64,000 bases of DNA from Sclerotinia nivalis. Lineage: Eukaryota > Ascomycota > Leotiomycetes > Helotiales > Sclerotiniaceae. A model generated the notes under the pieces. It saw only the letters and a list, made by a program, of their open reading frames with translations. It did no database searches and was not told the DNA's origin. Shown piece by piece: positions 49,447-59,421 of this stretch. The stretch's first letter is position 1. Every line of letters starts with the position of its first letter. The translations under genes and the position numbers were made by a program. Location of the stretch: contig JAPEIS010000010.1 of assembly GCA_029531795.1 (NCBI GenBank), forward strand, positions 1,488,001 to 1,552,000, written 5' to 3'.

Positions 49447-50560
49447 ATGGAAACAAAAATGATCGATCTACAATCCGTAATTCAAAAGCTTACTCTCGAT
49501 TTGTAAATCGAGGAAACTGTATTTATATAATAAAGAAAGAAGAACAATAAATTGATTATCTATTTGATTCAATTCCATTCTGTTCTTGTTGCCCCATTTG
49601 TTTCAATCCCTATCGATCAAACCGACCTTTCACCTTTGATTCTTGTTACAATTCCAATTATCGCTTTTGTTTTGTCGAAACTTCAATTAAATAAGAAAGT
49701 ATCTGATTCTGTATTGTTTGATAAAACAAAAATCGATCTTGATCGATTTGTCGATCAAATATAGAATAAAATGTATACCAATTCTGACTATTTCACTTTT
49801 TCGTATTTCCGTTTGATTTATATAATTGGAAGATTAACTAGATCTGTTGTTGTACAAATTCGATTGTATAATATCAAAGGATAATTTGTTAAATTTACCG
49901 ATTATAAAGATCTATTGCAAATATTAGAAAGAGTTTATAGAAACCAGAACAAACAAGCCGAAATCCGGAAACTCCTGATCAATCTGAGATAGAGGAATTA
50001 ATTGTTCTATATTTTTTATACTGAATTTCAAAGATTAGTATTGGAAATCGGGATGATCAACGACAATAGTATCCTAGTTATCTTATTAGAACAAGTTTTG
50101 TCGAATGAACTGAAGAATCAGATTGTTATTATCGAATTCCCTACGGATAGTATTGATGCATTTGTTACTTTCGTGTAGACATTAGAGAATCGTTGTTTGT
50201 ATTTGATAGGATCAACCGATTCCGATTATAATCCAATCGTTCTGTTACTCTGTATTATTATTCAAAACCTAAATCCTATTAACTGTATCTCCATTCCGTC
50301 CCCGAATCCTATTGTCCGATCTGCTGCTTCCGTTACGATTATGCCTACTGAAGATCCAATAGATCTCAGTTTTTAAAGATATATTAATAAACACAAACGA
50401 AGGGAATACTTCCATTATGGATCTATTGATTATTATGTGAAAGATTATCTATTCCCAGATAATCGTTCTGTGCAAGTTAGAGTTAATCTTACTAGTCTTG
50501 TCCTACTATCCCCTATTCCATTCTCCATTCAAATTCAATTATATATTATATCATTATACA
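49447..50560 (+). pseudogene. Gypsy-H gag
   Basis: ATG at 49447 gives METKMIDLQSVIQKLTLDL, then a stop. The capsid region is in the frame of 49790-50250 (RLYNIKG, FVKFTDYKDLLQILERVYRN, EFQRLVLEI). The zinc knuckle at 50407-50448 reads Y-F-H-Y-G-S-I-D-Y-Y-V-K-D-Y: the CX2CX4HX4C spacing is perfect, but all four zinc ligands are Tyr. Each is one C:G to T:A change from Cys or His. Gag packages element RNA. Inactive. Confidence 0.8.
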
Positions 50561-50599
50561 ATCTGTCCTTTTCCGGCTCTTCGAATTTAGGAAACGAAG

Positions 50600-53500
50600 T
50601 CTGTTTGATATAAATCGTTATCAAATGAAAGCCTTGCATATACTACACTTATTCGTTACTACAATTCGAAGTTTATCTTTCACTAAAAAAACAAACAATC
50701 GAGCAAATCTAATAATATTACCTATTATTGTCCTACCGACACCTAATCGATCCTGTTCTACTTACATTATAGTGGATAACGGATGCAAAGAATATACTTT
50801 CGTAGATCGAAGTTGAATTGAAATTACCAAACTTTCAATGTACAAATTATCTGTCCCGTTCGAAATCATTGGATTCGATGAAAAAATATTATCTGAAAAC
50901 CGAATGGATCGTTATATTCTAACCGATCTACAAATCAACAATTATTACAAAAAGAAATCAAAAATCTATATCATTGAGTTAGTCCATTATCCGATTGTCT
51001 TGGGATTAGTATAATTAAAGAAGTATAATCTCTATATCGAATTTGCATTTAATACATTTCGATTCGATAGCAAGTTTTGTCGAAAATTCTGTAATACATC
51101 ATTGCAACCATCCTATATGAAAGTGTTACAGGATATCCTGGAGAAAGCCCGCCCGGTATACCTGCCTTTCCGCCCGGATGCCTTTCAAAACAAGGATATC
51201 GTATCTATATCAATAAGAGCCTGTACAACGTACACTTGTTGCGATTATAAGATGTTCCAGATTACTATAAATCTAATTAATGATATCCTATCCCAAAGAA
51301 AAGACCCTATCCCATTTGACCTGCCTAAGGAATTCCGATCCTGGATCGATATATTCTCTCTGCGAAACGCTGACAAACTGCCCCCGCATCGATCATACAA
51401 CTACGATATCCGTTTAAAGAAGAGAATCAAATTACCATTTGAAGTTCTTTATTTTATATCCTGAAACAAATTTACTATTCTGAAAAATTGATTATCTAAG
51501 AACCTTTAAAAAGGATTCATCCATCCGAGTTCGTTTGTTTTGGTTTCGCCTATTCTGTTCGTTAAGAAACCCGATAAAGGATTACGATTCTATATCGATT
51601 ACCGAACTCTGAATAACCTATCAACGAAAGATTACTACCCGTTACCATTTACCAAAAAATCCTTAAACAATCTAAAAGGAATAAAGTTCTTTACAAAAAT
51701 CAATATCATCTTTATATTCAACAATATAAAGATTAAAGAAAGATAAAAACATCTAACTATTTTCCATATTCGTTTCGATTTGTTTGAAACCCTGATTATA
51801 TTTTTTGGATTAATCAGTATACCTGCTACATTCCAGTATTTTATCAACGATACCCTGCGAAAATATCTAGATATATTCTGTATTGTTTATTTAGATGATA
51901 TTTTGATCTATAGTAGAATCTGTTTTGAATATATCGCTCATATTCAAAAAATTCTGAAAGCTTTAAGGAAGGTTGGTTTGTATACGAATCTGAAGAAGTA
52001 CGATTTCTTGAAACCTGAAACCAAATTCCTGGGCTTTATTGTAGACCGGGAAGATATCCGAATAGACCTTATAAAGATCAAGACGATCGTCGAATAGAAG
52101 ATTCTGGTCCATCTGATAAATGTATAAGCATTTATCGGGTTTAACAATTTCTATCGATGATTTATTCGTAGTTTCTCGTCTATTATATATTCGTTAATTA
52201 ATTTGACTCAAAAGAATGTTTCATTTGTTTAGAATCCTACTTATACGAAAGCTTTTTCCGTTCTAAAGATAACGTTTACTAAAACATCAATCCTAGCCAT
52301 TTTCAATTGGGAAAAAGATATAATCGTAGAGGTCGATACATCCGATTTTGTATCTACTGGAGTGTTGTCCTAATACAACGATATAGGAATTCTGAAACCT
52401 ATTGTGTATTTCTCGAAAAAGCATTCGGTTGCCGAATATAATTACAAGATTTACGATAAAAAACTACTGGTTATTATTCGATGTTTCGAGGAATGGCGCC
52501 CAAAATTAAAGGGAGCGTTGTTTCTGATCCAAGTGATTATAGATCATAAGAATTTGGAGTATTTTACAATTATTAAATTATTGAATTGCTGTTAAGCCTA
52601 TTGATCTGAATTTCTGTTTCGATTCAATTTCAAGATTATCTATCGATTAGGTAAACAAGAAGCTAAATCTGATGTTTTGATCAAAAAATTAGAGGATCTG
52701 TCTAAAAAAAAAGATGAACACCTTTTATACTAAAACCAAACGATTTTGAAATCAGAAAACCTTGATCCCGTTTTGTTCCCTACATCCATTTCTGCTTTTG
52801 CATTTGTTTCGCTTATACTTATCTCATTTGATCTGATAAATTCTTTGAAGAAAAGAATTCGTTTTGCAATCATTATTTGTAATCAATCCTATCGATCACT
52901 GAAAGAATCTAATTTAGTTCGTTCAGTCCCCAAATCTATCCTATCCGTCCCTGATTCCCCATTTACTCTTAATACTTTGCTTATCCTCAAAGCTTTACCG
53001 ATCCCTGAACCATTGTTTGCTTTTATTACTCTACCTGATCAGCCTTCGATATTTGTTGTAATCCCCAATCTGTTATTCGAACTATTGGAAGAATTGAAAA
53101 CTTTATTTATTGAAGTATATATATCCGACCCTATATCTATATCTATTTTGAAGACCTTAGTAAAAAAAACATCTAAGCATCCCTATATTACCCTATCCAA
53201 ATATATCGAGAATAATAACTTGCTATATTATTATAGAAAGCTTTTCGTTTCTAACTATAATAATCTAAAAGTTGAACTGTTTTGCTTAATCCACGATTTC
53301 TTTACCATAGATCACCTGTATTATACTCGCACCTTCGAATTCCTATTCCGAAATTACTATTGATCTGAATATTATAATTATATCAACTGTTGAATATATA
53401 ATTATTATAACTATTATCAAACAACACCGAATTATAAAGAACAAGAAAATATCCTTTATCTACTTTCGATCCTTCAATAAACATAAAGGGATATATCGAT

Positions 53501-54240
53501 CGATTTTATAATATACCTCCCAAAAAGTTTTGATTACAATATAATATTTATAATAATCGATCGATTGATTAAGATAAAGCATTTCCTGTCTTATTACAAT
53601 ATTTGTAATTCCAAAAAAGTAATTCGTTTGTTCTTGAAGTATATCTAGAAGCTGCACAGCCTACCATCGACAATTATATCCGATCGTAGTATTCAATTCA
53701 TATCTGATTTCTGAAAACACATTTGTAAACATTTGAGTACAATATCGAAACTATCGATAATCTATTATCTGGAAACCAATGAGTAAACTGAGAAAACAAA
53801 CGCTATACTCGAATAATATTTCCGATCATACATCTCGTATTTGCAGAACGATTGATCCGAATGATTATCGATTGCTGAATTTTCAATTAATTCTATTTGA
53901 TTTGAAAGTTCCCATCTGATCTTGTTCTTTGCAAATTACAATTATCATTTGTATATAGGGTTTGAACCGTCTATTGTTATTAACCGTTTTGGTATCCAGA
54001 ATGCTGAAGAATTTGTCAAGAAAATATCCCTGATCGTTGAACATCTGAAAACCGAATTGACTATTAGCCAAATTTACTATACAAAGAATATCGATGTTTA
54101 CTGTACTCTTGCTCATCATTACAATCCTGATGATCTAGTTTGGTTGAATACCAAAAACATCAAGACCTTAAAACCTTAAAAGAAACTAAATTGAAAGAAT
54201 CTAAATCCATTCCAGATCCTGCAAGTTATAAGCATATATA
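50600..54240 (+). pseudogene. Gypsy-H pol: protease, RT, RNase H, integrase
   Basis: Protease: YIIVDNGCKEYTFVDRS at 50764-50815, DNG for DSG. RT: open at 51102-51464 (FDLPKEFRSWIDIFS, KLPPHRSYNYDI), 51540-51746 ([20 protein letters not shown]) and 51780-52097, with YLDD at 51888-51899, both Asp kept. RNase H: VEVDTSDFVSTGVLS near 52330, [19 protein letters not shown] (52411-52465) and DHKNLEYFT. Integrase: open 52746-53363, with LIHDFFTIDHLYYTRTFEFL as the HHCC part, then the core with a decayed first Asp region. The C-terminus ends near 54230. I could not identify a chromodomain. Stops and frame breaks are present. Confidence 0.85.
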
Positions 54241-54605
54241 CTTACAAATTCGAACTATTTGCTTCGATGAGAAATCACTTTGTATTCTATATGAACTTAT
54301 TATACCCTGCTTATAACGATTCTATCTTTGATCAACGCAATCTGTTCCCTTCTCCCATTGAAATCAAAAGAATCGAATAATTCGAAGTGAAGAAAATTTT
54401 GAATTCCTGTTGGGAATGTTGCAATTGCAATAACCCCTATCTGAAATATATCATCCAATGAATCAGCTACGATAAGCCGATTAAAGAGTCTACTGATTAC
54501 CTGAACAACATTCGAAAGCTGATCCAGAATTACTATCGAAAGTATCCAAATAAACCTGGCCTTTATAATTGCTTCAACAGAGTTCGGTTTTAAAAAGAGG
54601 GGTAT
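54241..54605 (+). pseudogene. Gypsy-H pol tail to 3' LTR
   Basis: The plus strand reads charged residues, including ESWSRITIESIQINLAF-like segments near 54510-54570, that may be the end of the integrase. The minus-strand frame 54300-54611 is probably a shadow. Frame changes prevent a firm call. Confidence 0.4.
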
Positions 54606-54842
54606 TATCACAAAGTTAGGGCTGGGCTACTGAATCGGCCCCTTTAGTAAACTCCATCTGTCCGATCCAATACCGAGCGGGGTATGCTCGGTGATCGTAC
54701 CCTGTAAGAGTACTAGAACTCGGAGCCCTAGCACACACAAATGTATTTAAAGGAAACGTTCCTTCTGTAGAAACGTAGCTCTTCGAGCTACATCTTATCA
54801 ATAAAAGTGATTTCTGTTATCCTGTCTGCTGCCTCCGTGATA
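54606..54842 (+). repeat. Gypsy-H 3' LTR (237 bp)
   Basis: It starts TATCACAAAGTTAGGG (mutated) and becomes pristine towards the end GCCTCCGTGATA, the mirror image of the 5' LTR pattern. The minus frame 54616-54801 is in the LTR and is not a gene. Confidence 0.93.
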
Positions 54843-56212
54843 TTTCTAGATTATCTAGTTTATAATATTGGATAGAATTTCGTCGGAAAAGAGTTTGTAG
54901 ATCGAGTTTTATTTATAAATATTATAACAAAATCAGTTTTTATTGAATCTCATTGATCAATTGATATTATTGAATAATATTATATATTTCTTTGTTATAT
55001 ATATAAGATTATTATTGAAGAAATGGTTCAAGAATTTAATATTATATAAAATATATATCTTCAAATAATTATAAACGTTGTAAATAATTCAATTGATTTA
55101 AATAGTTTAATTTCTATGTTATTTGTATTCGGAATATATTCTAGAATCTTTAATCTAGATTTTTCAAACTTTATTGTTTTGTAATAATCTATAATTATTA
55201 AGAAAGTTATATAGGAAATTTATAAACTTTGTATATAAAAATAAATTAACAATACTTTAAATCAACGAAATAATTCTTCAATAGATTATATTCACGATCT
55301 TTTTATCAATTCTGATGTTTTGATATAGCGAGAAACGATTACTTCTAAGAAAGACAAATGGAAAAATCCATTTTTCTTTTTCGGAATTAATAACGAAATC
55401 TATAAAATTCAATTTTTTAACGAAATTATTGAATTCAGGAATATTGTTGTGAAATTATACTATTCAAGACCAAATGAAACAATAAACCTTTCCGATAATC
55501 CTAATAAGAAAATCAATCCTTCTGACAATTTAGAATCAATCAATCGAAATCTAGATTTACCAAATCCAGTATAAGAATCTGATCGAAATACAATTGTTTG
55601 TATAGTAATATTTCTTATATTTGTTATCGTTTGTTTTGTTAATTATACTATACGATGTTCTTTGAATCGGATTGAAATTCCGATAATTCATTAATACATT
55701 TTAGAAACACTATTAATATCAAATTCTAATTTAATTATTTTTTCGATTGGCGGGAACCTTGAAATTATTTCATTTAGATTTAATTTTGTCGATTTTTATA
55801 GAAAAAAAATCGAAGGATTATTAGAAAAAGGAACTTTCGAAAATATTTCCATCTTTTCGGTTTTTACCGGAATTTGTATTTTCGAAAGCCGATTTGTTGA
55901 TAAAATCAAATATATTGGAATTGATAAAACTATAAAGAAATTATAATTAGTAATTCAAATATATAATGATATTAGAAAGGAAATTGTTTTGAATCAATTT
56001 TTAATTCTATAAAGGATTAATCAATGAAAATTATTGATTTTAGTTTCAATCTTTAAATCAGAAAATATCTATATCTATCTTTGCGATATCTTATAAGTCT
56101 ATATCCAGACTATAATGAAACTAAACCGATTATTTTATATTTATTCTTTTTAGAAAATACAATTCCTATAAGATATTGCTTTTCAAATAAAGAAACCCTT
56201 ATATAGTATTAT

Positions 56213-56500
56213 TGTGAAAGAGGTAGGTCGAGATACGTGCGTCCCGATAGCACGCTGCGAGGGGGAATAGGATACGAACTGATCAGATTACATTGTATAA
56301 ACTTCGAATAGTAGAACTAATGTGAATAACAATGGGTTGGGGGTTGTATACAGTGGGTATGCAAAAAGACTAGTGAAAACGATTGATTATTCTAGAAGGG
56401 AAGGCAAAGCCTTCTCCTTATATTTAACTACGAAGGATCATGTGACCTAATGCCTATGAACTAGCTACGTATGTGGCCCTAGCAATCCAACTTTCTCACA
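56213..56500. mobile_element. Element S2 (288 bp), intact copy of S
   Basis: Ends TGTGAAAG and CTTTCTCACA, 4-bp TSD TTAT (56209-56212, 56501-56504). The empty site is visible in Copia-E1 near 9811-9818. It differs from S1 at only a few positions. No coding capacity. Solo LTR or short inverted-repeat element. Confidence 0.85.
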
Positions 56501-56947
56501 TTATAAAATCAAGAAACTATTAATTCAAAATATATTATAATTATTATACAAACTATTTCGACTTTATAGTTTCAATCTACAATCATTGTCTTCTCTATCG
56601 AAATAATAATATATTTGTATTTATTAGTATTCAAACCGATGATATATTTATTATCGCCAACAAAGTGTTCGCTGAATTAAAGCAAAAACAATTCAAAGTT
56701 ATCAACTTTCAAATAAAAGATTGTAAGATATTAATAAAGATAAATTTTTTTTAAATTTAATAAAACTATTATATTATTAATCGATAGTATTATCAATCTA
56801 ATTCAGAAGTGATATTACAAGAACTTTTGATAAATTGTTTTTAGTTTTATAGATTTCAAAGGAATTAGAGGCAAATTATAAAAGAATACCTCAATTCAGA
56901 AATAATATATCGTTCAACGGGTTAGAGAAGTTTATATTGTTAATCTC

Positions 56948-57122
56948 TATCAGGGTTAGAGCAACAGTATTGACACAGTAGAATCTTATCAACTCAATTG
57001 GAAAGGTATTATATTAAAGAGATCAATAATGATACTATATGTGTATTCTATATGTGAAAATTCTGATCTGGTCTATATAGAGTTTGCTTACTCAGCATGC
57101 TTATTCAGCATAATTCCTAACA
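56948..57122 (-). repeat. Solo LTR (175 bp) in Copia-E2 pol
   Basis: On the minus strand it runs TGTTAGGAATTATGC to CTAACCCTGATA. TSD ATCTC (56943-56947, 57123-57127). The empty site matches E1 at 10250-10262. It supplies the false N-terminus of the open frame that begins at 57029. Confidence 0.88.
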
Positions 57123-57924
57123 ATCTCATTCAATTAGAGATTATATATTTATTATCCCGCATTACTCAAATCATTAATCCTTTTTTGAAAGATATTAAAT
57201 TTCTAAATAAAACCCTTTCTTGGCAATTCCAAAACACTATTAGAAGATTGAAATTCGTTCTACTCGATTCAAAGATCTTTACTTTTTTTGTATTTGTAGA
57301 TACAGGATTTGCGAATAACCCTGATCATTCTTCTCAAATCGGATATATTATAGTTTTAGCGAACAAATCCAAAAATGCGAATATCCTTTATTGGATTTTT
57401 ATTAAATGCAAAAGAATTACTAGAAGTATATTAGCCTTAGAACTTTATATAATGATTTTCGGATTTGATATAACAAGTGTTATAAAATCCTTCTTCGATT
57501 AAATAGCTATTAGCGATTACTTTATTTTGTTTGTAGTATATATTGATTCAAAATTACTCTACGAATGATTTGTTAGATTGGATACTATATATAAAAAACG
57601 ATTAATAGTCGATTTAATATATATTCATTAATCGTATAAGAAACAGAAGATTCAGGAAATCCATTGAATCGATAGAAATATTAACCTTATTGATACAATA
57701 ACGAAGGCTAAATTTTGTTAAACTTTGAAAGAATTGATTGATATGAATAAAATTAAATTGGAAATGGAAGTATAGGTAAAGAGAATAGATATTAAGATTT
57801 AAGATTTTTGGATATCAAGATTTAAAAATTTTCGGATATTATAGTTTTAGATTTTCTATTTCGTTTTTGTATTTATACTTGTTGTAGTTAATCATTCTTT
57901 TAAAGAATAATCAATATTGGTAGT

Positions 57925-58167
57925 TGTTGGTATTCACGTGCTCTTAAAGCATGTGATCCTCACTTAAGCGAAGGCTTCTATATTGAGGCCATTCGTATTC
58001 AATGGTTCTTTCGAACCTTGATATGCAATATAACCTTTAATTTAGGGGTCAATTGTGTAGCAATCCAAATGCCCTTACAGGAATCTCTTTTGTGAATAAT
58101 CTCAATACGATTATAAACGTTTATAATCATTTCTATTGAATACAACAATCACGGAGTCGTACCGACA
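57925..58167 (+). repeat. Copia-E2 3' LTR (243 bp) followed by E internal sequence
   Basis: It runs TGTTGGTATTCACGTG to GGAGTCGTACCGACA. The next 23 bp (ctaattagtgattacaaatt...) repeat the start of the E internal region, as after the 5' LTRs at 5055 and 36534. This LTR therefore also sits at the 5' side of a third, truncated E copy. Confidence 0.85.
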
Positions 58168-58190
58168 CTAATTAGTGATTACAAATTAGA

Positions 58191-58676
58191 TGTTACGCCG
58201 CTACAATCCTTTATCACTAAGAAGTAATCAAGGGGCTTATAGAAAGGCCGTGGTGGTTTCTATTAAAGATCAAACAGAGGTTTGGTAAGAATGGAGATAT
58301 AACGATTGTATTGTATAGTAACTATAATATTTAAACTAATGATTATTCTTGAGTATGAAGCTTTACAAATAAAGAAATCCATTCTGTTTATATAGATCTT
58401 CGTATCTGGGAGCCCTAGGAGCCCTCGAAGCTTTAATACTTTAGGAACATTGGGAACCTTCGAAACTCCAATGCTTCAAGAGTGTTGGGAGCCTTCGAAG
58501 CTTCAATGCTCCAGGAGTATTGGAAGCCTTTGAAATTCCAATACTTTATTATATAATCTGATACTAATATGGCCTATATTTGTTTGTTTCTATAATCATT
58601 TTAATTTTATACTAATTCGATTAAATCATAATGTATATTTATACGATCGGTTATTGTAAGATCTGTAATTGTAACA
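58191..58676 (-). repeat. Gypsy-G 3' LTR (486 bp)
   Basis: Minus strand: TGTTACAATTACAG to AGCGGCGTAACA. It contains the 35-bp tandem repeat below. Orientation follows from the neighbouring polypurine tract and pol. Confidence 0.78.
58418..58545. repeat. 35-bp minisatellite inside the Gypsy-G LTR
   Basis: Units at 58418-58452, 58453-58487 and 58488-58522, then a partial fourth. The unit begins ggagcc(c/t)tcgaag and ends with (c/t)attg or gttg. Units differ mainly by transitions. Confidence 0.9.
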
Positions 58677-58859
58677 TTATTCTCTATTTAAACTAAAGCT
58701 TGTTTTAAGCTTATAAAACGGAATTATATTCTAAAGAAAAGTACAAAACTCTTTTTTCCTATTATATCTTTCTTCAGAATTAAAAAATCTTTGTCTTTTG
58801 TTCGAAAACGTTCCGAATAGATTCTTCTGGTTCAATCTATCAATAATTGTGGAGTTGAA

Positions 58860-59324
58860 ATGTTTTCTTGTTCTCATTATTGTAATGAAAAACTTCGTTG
58901 TATGAAAGATATTAATAATCTTTAACATTCTTGTTGTTCTGAATACATTTTGGTTCGAATTCTTTATAATGCTGAATTTCCTTTGGAAGAAAATTGGGAT
59001 CGGGAAATACTTTGTATTTCGGATTGGGTTTCTTTAGATAAACAAGAAGAGAAATTAGATCGTGAAAAGAAAAAAGTGTTTGCTAAAATTCTACATTTAT
59101 ATAAACAAAAGAAATTCCTATACAATCGTAGAAAGCGGATAGCCGATTGTAACCTTAAATATTTGGATGAACTAAATACCTTGAAAAAGAAAGAACAGCT
59201 GGCGAAAAAACAAATAGAAAAGAAAAGAGCAAACGGAAATACTTTTAGCCCTAACAATACTTCGTTTGATCTTTTGGAAGATTTCGATCTTTCATCTTTC
59301 TTAAATCCTTTGGATCCTTTTTGA
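58860..59324 (+). pseudogene. Accessory ORF antisense to Gypsy-G pol: Cys-cluster plus coiled coil
   Basis: The frame runs from ATG at 58860 (chosen because it starts a Cys-rich segment) to TGA at 59322-59324, 154 codons with a single internal TAA (codon 22, possibly a former CAA). N-terminus: MFSCSHYCNEKLRCMKD, then HSCCSEY, with Cys at 4, 8, 14, 25 and 26, a zinc-binding-like cluster. Residues 50-110 are Lys/Glu/Leu-rich and probably a coiled coil (DKQEEKLDREKKKVFAKILH, LDELNTLKKKEQLAKKQIEK). The C-terminus is acidic and aromatic (FDLLEDFDLSSFLNPLDPF). The protein is not Gag or Env as I know them. The same general layout, a Cys cluster plus a long helix, occurs in hypothetical fungal proteins, from memory only. 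Far less damaged than the pol next to it. Confidence 0.65.
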
Positions 59325-59421
59325 ATAGATCCGGATATCGTTGATAAAATATCTATAGCCTTTTAAAACAATTAAGGTTCTTTTTGGATTCTCAAATGTT
59401 TTCTGAATATGGGTAATCGAA

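Larger units (their letters stand above)
49049..54842 (+). mobile_element. Gypsy-H, full-length Ty3/gypsy element (5794 bp) in Copia-E2
   Basis: It has two 237-bp LTRs, TSD TTTCT (49044-49048, 54843-54847), and polypurine tract aaaaagaggggtat. The empty site is visible in Copia-E1 at about 8446-8452 (taaatcttcagattatc). Order gag, protease, RT, RNase H, integrase. It is a different gypsy lineage from A and B, and is relatively well preserved, so it is one of the younger insertions. Confidence 0.94.
48200..57780 (+). pseudogene. Copia-E2 pol, in four pieces
   Basis: Protease to mid-integrase is at 48200-49048, where Gypsy-H interrupts at the sequence matching E1 8450. Integrase end, linker and RT start are at 54848-56212, interrupted by S2 at the point matching E1 9814. 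The RT active-site QTDD is intact near 56631-56642. A 175-bp solo LTR breaks the frame at 56948-57122. RNase H is open at 57130-57502: FVDTGFANNPDHSSQIGYII (Asp kept, unlike E1) and SILALELYIMIFGFD (Glu kept, unlike E1). So E2 RNase H preserves residues that E1 has lost, although E2 is more mutated elsewhere. Confidence 0.82.
36301..58167 (+). mobile_element. Copia-E2, second copy of family E, split by four insertions
   Basis: Pieces are 36301-37194, 46314-49048, 54848-56212, 56505-56947 and 57128-58167. Together they are collinear with Copia-E1 (4812-11286). Insertions are Copia-D2, Gypsy-H, S2 and a 175-bp solo LTR, each with its own TSD. It is more mutated than E1. The 5' flank (attaa) does not match the sequence after the 3' LTR, which instead repeats 23 bp of the E internal start (58168-58190). 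A tandem or recombined structure is therefore likely. Confidence 0.87.

Noticed and set aside
57029..57129. N-terminal extension of the open frame ending at 57502
   Set aside because: It is translated from a 175-bp solo LTR with TSD ATCTC. The real RNase H reading begins after 57127.
58964..59257. Minus-strand ORF of 97 codons
   Set aside because: Antisense shadow of the accessory ORF 58860-59324. The Cys-rich, coiled-coil reading on the plus strand is more protein-like.
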